Source: Sphingopyxis macrogoltabida (lineage in GTDB: Bacteria > Pseudomonadota > Alphaproteobacteria > Sphingomonadales > Sphingomonadaceae). Taken from it: a DNA stretch of 64,000 bases. The notes beneath the pieces were generated by a model that saw only the letters and a program-made list of their open reading frames with translations, did not search any database and had not been told where the DNA came from. The stretch spans positions 3,038,501-3,102,500 of the forward strand of contig NZ_CP009429.1 of the NCBI RefSeq assembly GCF_001314325.1. The letters are read 5' to 3'. Below are positions 56,171 through 63,245 of this stretch, one piece after another. Positions within the stretch are counted from its first letter, which is position 1, and the number at the start of each line of letters is the position of its first letter. The position numbers and the translations under genes are program-made.

Positions 56171-56769
56171 TCGTCGCGCTCCGTGCCCATGATGCGTAGC
56201 AATTCCTCGTGCAGCTCGAACCAGACGGTGTGATAGGAGTCGCGGCGGATATCGCTGACCCATTCGATATCGCCGTCCTCGGCCGCTTCCAGAGCGGCGA
56301 GCAATTTGTCGCCATAGATCTTCAGCCGCGGCAGCTCGCGTGCGAGCCCCGTCAGGATCGGTTCGGCCTGTTCGTGCAGCGCGCCGAGCCGATCGACGAT
56401 CTTCGCGTCATAATCCTTGTCGCGATGATCGTTCGCGACCTTTTGCCCGCCGACGTCGAGCGTCTGCCAGTCGGTGATGATCTGCTTCAGCGTCCGGTTG
56501 ACCCGCTCGAACCCGTCATAGGCCGAACGAAACCCCGCATCGTCGCGCAAATGCTGGAAATGCAGGCCATAGCGCGACTGCAGCGCAACCCCTGCCAGCG
56601 GGGTCAGCGCATAAGCACCCTTCGCCTCGATCGCGCGGCCGGTCGCGACGGCTTCGGCCAGCAACGCGGCGGCGCGCTCCTCGCTCAGGCCGACCAGCTC
56701 GCCGATCGCCTTGGCGGGCGCGTGGCGCTTGATCGCGGCGCCGTGCAGCGCCAGGTCGCGGTCGTTCAC
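56167..56769 (-). CDS. Unknown protein of the dikinase-like operon
   Basis: Predicted 200 residues from a GTG overlapping the upstream stop (GTGA) and itself overlapping the next start by four bases. The first 60 residues look like a winged-helix (LHGAAIKRHAPAKAIGELVG, then YALTPLAGVALQSRYG), followed by a helical body (about 70-195) with many Arg/Asp and Leu heptads and no Cys. I recognise no named family. Its coupling to both neighbours implies a subunit or dedicated partner of the PPDK-like protein. Confidence 0.6.
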   Translation of the reverse strand: MNDRDLALHGAAIKRHAPAKAIGELVGLSEERAAALLAEAVATGRAIEAKGAYALTPLAGVALQSRYGLHFQHLRDDAGFRSAYDGFERVNRTLKQIITDWQTLDVGGQKVANDHRDKDYDAKIVDRLGALHEQAEPILTGLARELPRLKIYGDKLLAALEAAEDGDIEWVSDIRRDSYHTVWFELHEELLRIMGTERDE

Positions 56770-57512
56770 GCCCCCTCTCCTTCCAGCAACCAGACGCGGC
56801 CGACACGTTCGACCCCGTCCTGATAATCCTCGGTGGTCTTTGCGGGCGCACTCGCCTCGATCATCACCGTGTCGCCGTCCCGAATCCCCGCGATCTTCGC
56901 ATTCATCAGGCACGGAATATTATATTCGCGGGTCAGGATGCCGAGGTGCGAGCGCACCGTGCCGCCGGCACAGATGACCCCTGCAAACTGTTCGATAATC
57001 GGCGCCGTCAGCGTCCCGCCGCTGTCGTCGATCACCGCGATCGTCCCCGGCGGTACGCCGTCGGTCAGATAGGCGAGCACGCGGTCGTTCGAGCGGATAT
57101 AGCGCGCCGTGCCGCTGATGTTCCGGGCGTGCTGGACAACATTGTCGCCGACGCCGCGCAGCGCGCGTCCCTCGCCATCGGCCTCGCCCGACGGCGCTTC
57201 GGGATGCGCGAAACCGGCATCGGTCGCCGCATCGTCGCCCGCCGATTTATAGGCTTCGGGCCGTTCGGCAACCGAAATGCTGGCCGACCAGTCGAAGCGG
57301 TGCCCGCTTGCCAGCAACCGCGCCTCGATCGCCGCAAAATCCTCCCTGGTCAGCAGGTCGTCGGCGCCGGCCATGGTGAAGGCGCCCCAGTCCCGCCCCG
57401 ATTCGCGAAACCGGTCGCGCACCAGTTGCTGCACCAGCCCCAGCGTCGCCTCGACCAGCGGCGATGCCGGCGGCTTCACATGAAGTGCATTGTCGATAGG
57501 CAGCTTGGCCAA
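56766..57512 (-). CDS. Phosphohistidine (PEP-utilising mobile) domain protein
   Basis: Predicted 248 residues from a TTG with GGGGA upstream. The C-terminal half is the mobile phosphohistidine domain: GVICAGGTVRSHLGILT with His189, followed by NIPCLMNAKIAGIRDGDTVM. The N-terminal half (about 1-125) is unassigned and contains VAERPEAYK and an acidic stretch. It has no ATP-grasp and no PEP/pyruvate barrel. It is the first gene of the four-gene operon with the PPDK-like protein and is divergent from surE. Confidence 0.78.
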   Translation of the reverse strand: MAKLPIDNALHVKPPASPLVEATLGLVQQLVRDRFRESGRDWGAFTMAGADDLLTREDFAAIEARLLASGHRFDWSASISVAERPEAYKSAGDDAATDAGFAHPEAPSGEADGEGRALRGVGDNVVQHARNISGTARYIRSNDRVLAYLTDGVPPGTIAVIDDSGGTLTAPIIEQFAGVICAGGTVRSHLGILTREYNIPCLMNAKIAGIRDGDTVMIEASAPAKTTEDYQDGVERVGRVWLLEGEGA

Positions 57513-57587
57513 CCCTCATCCCCTGACGTCGTTTTGCTTGCCCGCTAGGTGACCGAAGCGCGGCGCGATGTCAATAAGCATTGGGCA

Positions 57588-57608
57588 AAATCGTCGAACG
57601 ATATTGAC
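57588..57608 (-). promoter_or_regulatory. Copy of the 21-base element shared with 50497-50517
   Basis: On the minus strand these 21 bases (GTCAATATCGTT then CGACGATTT) are identical to 50497-50517. They sit 76 bases upstream of the dikinase-like operon start and 60 bases upstream of surE on the other strand, as expected of a regulator binding site for one or both. Confidence 0.7.
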
Positions 57609-57667
57609 CAATGAATACTCTTTCCCCTATGAAGCTTCGACAAGCAGCATCGGGGAAGGATGACGAC

Positions 57668-58462
57668 ATGGGCCTGACGGCGAATCCGCGCATTTTGGTG
57701 GTCAACGACGACGGCATCGACGCACCGGGAATCGTGCTGCTCGAAGAGATTGCGCGCCAGTTCAGCGACGACGTCTGGGTCGTCGCACCCGACGAGGAAC
57801 GATCGGGCGCGGGCCATTCGATGTCGATCAGCCACCCCGTCCGCGTCGTCCAGCGCGACGAACGCCACTGGGCAGTCCGCGGCACGCCGACCGACTGCGC
57901 GCTGCTCGGCATCTATGAATTTATGACCGACAAGGCGCCCGATCTGATCCTGTCGGGGATCAATCGCGGTCCGAACCTCGCCGAGGACATCACCTATTCG
58001 GGCACCGCGTCGGCGGCGATGGAAGGCGCAGTGCTCGGCATCCCCGCGATCGCGCTCAGCCAGATCATCCGCTACCAGAGCCCGATCCACTGGGACACGG
58101 CGCGCAAATATGCGCCGATCGTGATCCGGCAACTGCTCGAACTCGACTGGACGCCCGGGCTGTTCGTCAACGTCAATTTCCCCAATTGCCCGGTCGAAGA
58201 GGTTACCGGCATCCGCGCAACGACACAGGGCCAGCGCCCCTCGGGCTGCTTCCGTCCCGTCCGCCGCGTCGACGAACGCCATGTCCCCTACTACTGGATC
58301 AAGATCGGCTTCCCCGAGGGCGGCGACGACGACGGCAACGACCTGCATGCCGTGCTCGACAACAAGGTGTCGATCACGCCGCTGCAACTCGAAATGACCG
58401 CGCATGCGGTGGTGCCGGAGATTGCGGCGCTGTTCGCCGATGCGGATGCAGTAACGAACTGA
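57668..58462 (+). CDS. surE: 5'/3'-nucleotidase SurE
   Basis: Predicted 264 residues; GGAAGGA precedes the ATG at 57668. SurE signatures: ILVVNDDGIDAPG (metal-binding Asp pair), APDEERSGAGHS, GTPTDC and LSGINRGPN, then YSGTASAAMEGA. SurE is a metal-dependent phosphatase on nucleoside monophosphates and, in some species, on other phosphates. In sphingomonads the housekeeping copy usually lies near serS/pcm; here it is divergent from the dikinase-like operon and near four kinases, so a dedicated phosphatase role is possible. Confidence 0.92.
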   Translation: MGLTANPRILVVNDDGIDAPGIVLLEEIARQFSDDVWVVAPDEERSGAGHSMSISHPVRVVQRDERHWAVRGTPTDCALLGIYEFMTDKAPDLILSGINRGPNLAEDITYSGTASAAMEGAVLGIPAIALSQIIRYQSPIHWDTARKYAPIVIRQLLELDWTPGLFVNVNFPNCPVEEVTGIRATTQGQRPSGCFRPVRRVDERHVPYYWIKIGFPEGGDDDGNDLHAVLDNKVSITPLQLEMTAHAVVPEIAALFADADAVTN

Positions 58463-58510
58463 CGAGCGAGCGACGGCCTCGGGGTGGCGAGCGGACGTCG
58501 CCCCCATTTT

Positions 58511-58584
58511 CGTCATCCCGGACTTGATCCGGGATCCACCGCAGCACCGATAGTCATGGCCCCCGGATCAAGTCCGGGGTGACG
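58511..58584. repeat. Large inverted repeat in convergent gap (REP/BIME-like)
   Basis: CGTCATCCCGGACTTGATCC (from 58511) and CCGGATCAAGTCCGGGGTGA (from 58563) are reverse complements with few mismatches, separated by about 25 bases. This sequence type is a frequent intergenic repeat in sphingomonads. Located between convergent surE and kinase genes, it can also act as a bidirectional terminator. Confidence 0.7.
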
Positions 58585-58603
58585 ATCAAGGTGACAGCCA
58601 TCT

Positions 58604-59662
58604 TCAGCGGCAAGCCTCCATCGCCTGGCGCGCCAGCGAAGCGAGCCGCGGGAAGGCTTCGGCGCGTTCGCGGGCGTGGGCGCTGTTCGCGCTGCCGCGG
58701 ATCACCCGCCCCTTGATGCCGTGAAAGATCGCCGCGAGGCGGAAGAAGTTGAACGCGACGTAGAAATCCCAGCCGGGAATCCCGCTCCGTCCGGTACGCC
58801 GGCAATAGGCATCGACATAGGCCGCCTCGGTCGGCAGGCCGAGCGGCACCGGGTCCGCACCGCCGAGCCCCGCGACGATATCGGGGGGCATGCGGTACAT
58901 CAGCGCGTGATAGGCAAAATCCGAGACCGGGCTGCCGAGCGTCGACAACTCCCAGTCGAGCACCGCGACGACACGCGGCTCGGTGGGATGGAAGATCATA
59001 TTGTCGCACCGGAAATCGCCGTGCACGATGCCGCTGTCTTCGTCGGCGGGAATATTTTGCGGCAGCCATTCGACGAGCGCGTCCATGTCGGCATTGCGGC
59101 CCGCCGCCTCGTCCTCCAGATATTGTTTCGACCAGCGTCCGATCTGGCGCGCGAAGTAATTGCCCGGCCGCCCGAAGTCGCCGAGCCCGACGGCCTCCGG
59201 ATCGACCCGATGCAGCGCCGCGATCACCGTGTTCATCGCGTCGAAATAGGCCGCGCGCTCGCCGACCGGCACCTCGCCGAAGGACGCGTCCCAGAAGATG
59301 CGCCCTTCGACGAGCGCCATCACATAGAAGGCGCTGCCGACGACCGCATCGTCGTCGCAAATCCCCAGCACCGCCGGCACCGGCACCGCGGTCGGCGCCA
59401 GCGCCGACAGGACGCGCGCCTCGCGCAACACGTCGTGGGCGCCCTTCACCAGTTCCCCCGGCGGCTTGCGCCGCATCACATATTGCGCGCCCGGCGTCGT
59501 CAGCCGATAGGTCGGGTTCGACTGGCCGCCCTTGAACTGCTCGATCGTCAGCGGCCCCCGATAGCCGGCGACATTTGCCTCCAGCCAGGTCTCGAGCGCC
59601 GCCGCGTCGAGCGCGACGCGAACCTCGCCCGCGCCGATATTCGCCGATGCGTCAGTGGCCAT
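58604..59662 (-). CDS. APH-fold kinase, ACAD10/11- and LvaA-like
   Basis: Predicted 352 residues; start at ATG GCC ACT (59662). Motifs: FKGGQSNPTYRL (nucleotide loop), YVMRRKPPG (N-lobe Lys), IVHGDFRCDNMIF and VAVLDWELSTLGSPVSD, all typical of the kinase domain found fused to ACADs in ACAD10/11 and stand-alone in LvaA. Such kinases phosphorylate a 4-hydroxyacyl-CoA before the ACAD step. It overlaps the acyl-CoA dehydrogenase stop by 11 bases, consistent with such a pair. Confidence 0.88.
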   Translation of the reverse strand: MATDASANIGAGEVRVALDAAALETWLEANVAGYRGPLTIEQFKGGQSNPTYRLTTPGAQYVMRRKPPGELVKGAHDVLREARVLSALAPTAVPVPAVLGICDDDAVVGSAFYVMALVEGRIFWDASFGEVPVGERAAYFDAMNTVIAALHRVDPEAVGLGDFGRPGNYFARQIGRWSKQYLEDEAAGRNADMDALVEWLPQNIPADEDSGIVHGDFRCDNMIFHPTEPRVVAVLDWELSTLGSPVSDFAYHALMYRMPPDIVAGLGGADPVPLGLPTEAAYVDAYCRRTGRSGIPGWDFYVAFNFFRLAAIFHGIKGRVIRGSANSAHARERAEAFPRLASLARQAMEACR

Positions 59663-60839
59663 GCGCATTCTTCCAGTCGCGCTTGATCTTCTTGGCAAGG
59701 CTCCACTTATGGACCTCGGTCGGACCGTCATAGATGCGGAAGGCGCGGACCTCGCGGAACACCTGCTCGACGATCGTCTTATCGGTGACCCCGGTGCCGC
59801 CCATCACCTGGACGCAGCGGTCGGCGATGCGCATCAGCGCTTCCGACACCGCAACCTTCGCCATCGAGCTTTCGGCGGTGCCGAGATCGCCGGTGTCGAG
59901 GATTTCGGCGCACCAGCGGATCATCAGCTCAGCCTGCTTCAGGTCGATCAGATTCTCGGCGAGCATGAAGCCAACGCCCTCATGGTCGATCAGCGGCTTG
60001 CCGAAGGCATGGCGCCGGTTGGCATAGTCGGTCGCGATCTCGTGCGCGCGCTGACAGGCGCCGTGCCAGCGCATGCAGTGCGACAGCCGCGCGGGGCTCA
60101 GCCGCACCTGCGCATATTTGAACCCCTCGCCCGCTTCGCCCAGCATCTGGTCGGCGGGAATGCGTAGATTGTCGATGACGACGGTCGCATGGCCGCCGGG
60201 CATCGAGCTGTCGATCGTATTGGGCACATGTTCGATGCGGATCGCCGGATCGGGCAGATCGACCAGGAACATGCACGCGCCGCCGCCGGCCGCGACATCC
60301 TCGGCCTTCGCCATGACGATGCCGACCCTCGCGCCGTCGGCGCCGGTGATGAAGCATTTGCGGCCGTTCACCACCCAGTGATTGCCGTCCATCCGGCAGG
60401 TCGTCTTCATCATCGACGGGTCGGACCCGGCGCCGCCCTCTTCGGCGGGCTCGGTCATGAAGAAGGCCGAACGGGCCTCGCCCCGCACCAGCTTGTCGAG
60501 GAAGCGCGCCTTGAGTTCGGGACTGCCGACCTTGCCGAGCAGATACATATTGCCCTCGTCGGGCGCCGCGGTGTTGCAAGCGAGCGGACCGAGCGGCGAC
60601 AGCCCGGTCTTCTGCAGCACATAAGCCGTCTCGACCTGCGTCAGATGGTCGCCGTCGCCAAGGATATGCGGCGTCAACACCCCGGCGGCGCGCGCTTTCT
60701 CCTTCAGCTCGTCGACCAGTTCGTCGGTCGGCGCGCCATGATGGTCGCGGCGCGGGTCGCTTTCATAGGGAGCGACAATATCGCGGACGAACGCTTCGAC
60801 GCGCTCGCCAATCGCGCGGGCCCGGTCCGAGACGCTCAT
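59652..60839 (-). CDS. Acyl-CoA dehydrogenase, ACAD10/11-type
   Basis: Predicted 395 residues. Signatures: FFMTEPAEEGGAGSDPSMM (FAD/substrate loop), YANRRHAFGKPLIDH, QVMGGTGVTDKTIV and the C-terminal RIYDGPTEVHKWSLAKKI. FAD-dependent alpha,beta-dehydrogenation of an acyl-CoA; in ACAD10/11-type enzymes, elimination of a 4-phosphoryl group has been described. It overlaps the kinase by 11 bases and the SDR by four. Confidence 0.92.
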   Translation of the reverse strand: MSVSDRARAIGERVEAFVRDIVAPYESDPRRDHHGAPTDELVDELKEKARAAGVLTPHILGDGDHLTQVETAYVLQKTGLSPLGPLACNTAAPDEGNMYLLGKVGSPELKARFLDKLVRGEARSAFFMTEPAEEGGAGSDPSMMKTTCRMDGNHWVVNGRKCFITGADGARVGIVMAKAEDVAAGGGACMFLVDLPDPAIRIEHVPNTIDSSMPGGHATVVIDNLRIPADQMLGEAGEGFKYAQVRLSPARLSHCMRWHGACQRAHEIATDYANRRHAFGKPLIDHEGVGFMLAENLIDLKQAELMIRWCAEILDTGDLGTAESSMAKVAVSEALMRIADRCVQVMGGTGVTDKTIVEQVFREVRAFRIYDGPTEVHKWSLAKKIKRDWKNAHGH

Positions 60840-61597
60840 CGCGGCGCCATCCGGATCGCACCGTCGAGACGGATCGTTTCGCCGTTGAGCATGGGATTCT
60901 CCACTATGCTGCGCACCATCTGCGCATATTCCTCGGGCTTGCCGAGACGGCTGGGATGCGGAACCTGCGTGCCGAGGCTGTCCTGCGCCGCCTGCGGCAG
61001 CCCCATCAGCATCGGGGTCAGAAAGATGCCGGGCGCGATGGTGACGACGCGGATGCGGTGCTGCGCGAGGTCGCGCGCGACCGGCAGCGTCATGCCGACC
61101 ACGCCGCCCTTCGACGCCGAGTACGCCGCCTGCCCGATCTGCCCGTCAAAGGCCGCGACCGACGCAGTGTTCACGATCACGCCGCGTTCCTCGCCGACCG
61201 GCTCCGCCGCGGCGAGCCGCGCCGCGAACTGGGCGATCAGGTTGAAACTGCCGATCAGATTGACCTCGACGGTGCGGCGAAACGCATCGAGCGGATGCGC
61301 CTTGTTTTCCTTGCCGACGGTCTTGATCGCCGGCGCGACGCCCGCGCAGTTGACGAGGATGCGCGCCGTGCCGTGCGCCGCCTCGGCCGCGTCCAGCGCT
61401 GCAGCGACGCTCGCCTCATCGGCGACATTGGCGGCGACGAACAGGCCGCCGATCGCCTTGGCGTGCGCGGCGCCGACCTCTTCGTTAAGGTCGAGTATCG
61501 CGACCTTGGCGCCAAGCTCCGCGAGCATAGCAGCGGTCGCGCCGCCCAGCCCCGACGCGCCGCCGGTCACGACGGCCGCCAATCCTTCGATCTTCAT
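60836..61597 (-). CDS. SDR, 3-hydroxyacyl-CoA dehydrogenase-like
   Basis: Predicted 253 residues. VTGGASGLGGA, DLNEEVG (NAD-type Asp), NCAGVAPA, NTASVAAFDG and YSASK are SDR motifs; the sequence style (IKTVGKENKAHPLDAFRR) matches HSD17B10-type 3-hydroxyacyl-CoA/2-methyl-3-hydroxybutyryl-CoA dehydrogenases. It overlaps the ACAD gene stop by four bases, linking it to beta-oxidation. Confidence 0.9.
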   Translation of the reverse strand: MKIEGLAAVVTGGASGLGGATAAMLAELGAKVAILDLNEEVGAAHAKAIGGLFVAANVADEASVAAALDAAEAAHGTARILVNCAGVAPAIKTVGKENKAHPLDAFRRTVEVNLIGSFNLIAQFAARLAAAEPVGEERGVIVNTASVAAFDGQIGQAAYSASKGGVVGMTLPVARDLAQHRIRVVTIAPGIFLTPMLMGLPQAAQDSLGTQVPHPSRLGKPEEYAQMVRSIVENPMLNGETIRLDGAIRMAPR

Positions 61598-61633
61598 TTT
61601 CAGCTCCTCAATCTACAATATCTGCGGCTGCCA

Positions 61634-62428
61634 TCATCGCCCGGCACCCCGAAAATCGGGCGCGCGCTTGGCAAGGAAGGCAGCAATTCCTTCGCGGCTT
61701 TCCGGCCCCGCACCCGCTTCGGCTATGGCACGCGCCTCGTCTTCGAGCTGGGTCTCGAGACCATTGGTGAAACTCCGCTGCAACAGGCGGCGCGCCGTCC
61801 CGAGGGCATTCACGGCCGAGGCGGCCAGACGCTCGGCCGTTTCGGCGCCTTCCCCTGCCAGCGCGTCATCGTCGACGAGCCGCGTCACGATTCCGATCGC
61901 TTCGGCTTCTTCCGCCTTGATGCGGCGGTTGGTCAGGATGATCTCCTGCGCCTTGCGCAACCCGACGAGCCGCGGCAACAGCCAGCTCATGCCGCCGTCG
62001 GGGGTCAGCCCGATCGCCGAATAGGCGGCGGTAAAATGCGCCGAACGCGCGGCGAGGACGATATCGCCGGCGAGCGTCAGGCTCAGCCCCGCCCCAGCCG
62101 CCGGCCCGTTGACGAGCACGACCAGCGGGCATGGCATGCGCGCGAAACGCGCGACCGCCATGTGCAAGGTCCCCGCGAGCAGGCTGAGATGGGCGCCCGC
62201 GCCCTCGCCCGCCGTCGCAAAGCCGCCGACATCGCCGCCGGCGCAGAACAGCCGCCCCGTCCCGGTCAGGACGACGCAGCGAATCGACCGGTCGGTTTCA
62301 CAGCGGATCGCGGCGTCCACCAATGCCTTCGCCATCGCGAGATCGATGGCGTTCCCCGACGCCGGACGGTTGAGCGTAATCGACGCGATTCCGTCCGAAA
62401 CGTCGAAAATTACCGGCTGATCGGCCAT
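61634..62428 (-). CDS. Enoyl-CoA hydratase/isomerase family protein
   Basis: Predicted 264 residues of the crotonase family. SITLNRPASGNAID, FCAGGDVGGFA, oxyanion loop NGPAAGAGLSLTLAGDI and the LTPDGGMSWLLPRLVGLRKA helix are typical. The hydratase Glu pair is not obvious (GLTPDGG in place of ..PE.G), so isomerase or other crotonase chemistry is possible. First gene of the minus-strand operon 62428-58604, divergent from a TetR regulator with an 18-base palindrome between. Confidence 0.9.
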   Translation of the reverse strand: MADQPVIFDVSDGIASITLNRPASGNAIDLAMAKALVDAAIRCETDRSIRCVVLTGTGRLFCAGGDVGGFATAGEGAGAHLSLLAGTLHMAVARFARMPCPLVVLVNGPAAGAGLSLTLAGDIVLAARSAHFTAAYSAIGLTPDGGMSWLLPRLVGLRKAQEIILTNRRIKAEEAEAIGIVTRLVDDDALAGEGAETAERLAASAVNALGTARRLLQRSFTNGLETQLEDEARAIAEAGAGPESREGIAAFLAKRAPDFRGAGR

Positions 62429-62516
62429 GTTCGCCCCGTCATTTTCTGCTGCGCAGCGACCGTCGCTCGCTCACAAAGCTGCAACGTCGTGCATGGTTGA
62501 AACCAGTGCGTAAGTT

Positions 62517-62534
62517 ATATACTCATGAGTATAT
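62517..62534. promoter_or_regulatory. TetR operator (perfect 18-base palindrome)
   Basis: ATATACTCATGAGTATAT is perfectly self-complementary and lies in the divergent region between the enoyl-CoA hydratase operon and the tetR gene, 89 bases from the former and 40 from the latter. It is the natural operator candidate for this regulator. Confidence 0.65.
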
Positions 62535-62573
62535 GGAATGCTTCACCCTTTCCTGTCAACGGGAGTCCATGCC

Positions 62574-63245
62574 TTGCCGAGCCGCCGCATGACCCCGATT
62601 GCGTCCGAGCCCTCGCCTTTCCGCAGCCGCGAGGAGAAGCTCGCCGAGCGGGCGGAAAAACGCGAAGCCGTGCTGCGCGCCGCGGTCCGCATGTTCAACG
62701 CGCGCGGGTTCCACGCGACTTCGCTCGACGACGTCGCGGCCAGCCTGAATGTCAGCAAGCCGACGATCTACCATTATCTCGGCAACAAGGAACAGGTGCT
62801 GCTCGAATGCGTGAGCCGCGGGCTCGAGATGCTCGACGCCGCCGCGGCGAGAGCGCGGCTCCAAAGCGGGACCGGGCTCGACAGGCTACGCGAGTTTCTT
62901 CGCAGCTATGCCGAGGTCAATATGGACGATTTCGGCCGCTGCGTGATCCGGACCGGCGACGAAGTTCTGTCGGCCGAGGGGTCCAGGCGCTTTCGCGCGC
63001 TGAAGTCGCGGATCGATGCCGCCTTGCGAAGCCTGATCGAAGAGGCTGTCGCCGACGGCTCGATCGCCGCGACCGACGTCAGGCTTACCGCCTTCACCCT
63101 CGCCGGCGCGCTCAACTGGCCGTCGCGCTGGCACCGCCCCGACGGGCCGATGTCCGCGAGCGACATAGCGATTGCCATGGTCGATATCCTGACCGCTGGA
63201 CTGGCGCCGCGAAGCGCGGCGAACGATGCTCCCCAGCCTTTATGA
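62574..63245 (+). CDS. TetR-family transcriptional regulator
   Basis: Predicted 223 residues from a TTG at 62574 with GGGAG eight bases upstream; ATG 62589 and ATG 62538 are alternatives. DNA-binding domain: REAVLRAAVRMFNARGFHATS followed by LDDVAASLNVSKPTIYHYLGNKEQVL. The C-terminal ligand domain resembles regulators of fatty-acid/acyl-CoA degradation. Divergent from the beta-oxidation-type operon it probably represses; convergent overlap of six bases with the LacI gene. Confidence 0.88.
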   Translation: MPSRRMTPIASEPSPFRSREEKLAERAEKREAVLRAAVRMFNARGFHATSLDDVAASLNVSKPTIYHYLGNKEQVLLECVSRGLEMLDAAAARARLQSGTGLDRLREFLRSYAEVNMDDFGRCVIRTGDEVLSAEGSRRFRALKSRIDAALRSLIEEAVADGSIAATDVRLTAFTLAGALNWPSRWHRPDGPMSASDIAIAMVDILTAGLAPRSAANDAPQPL

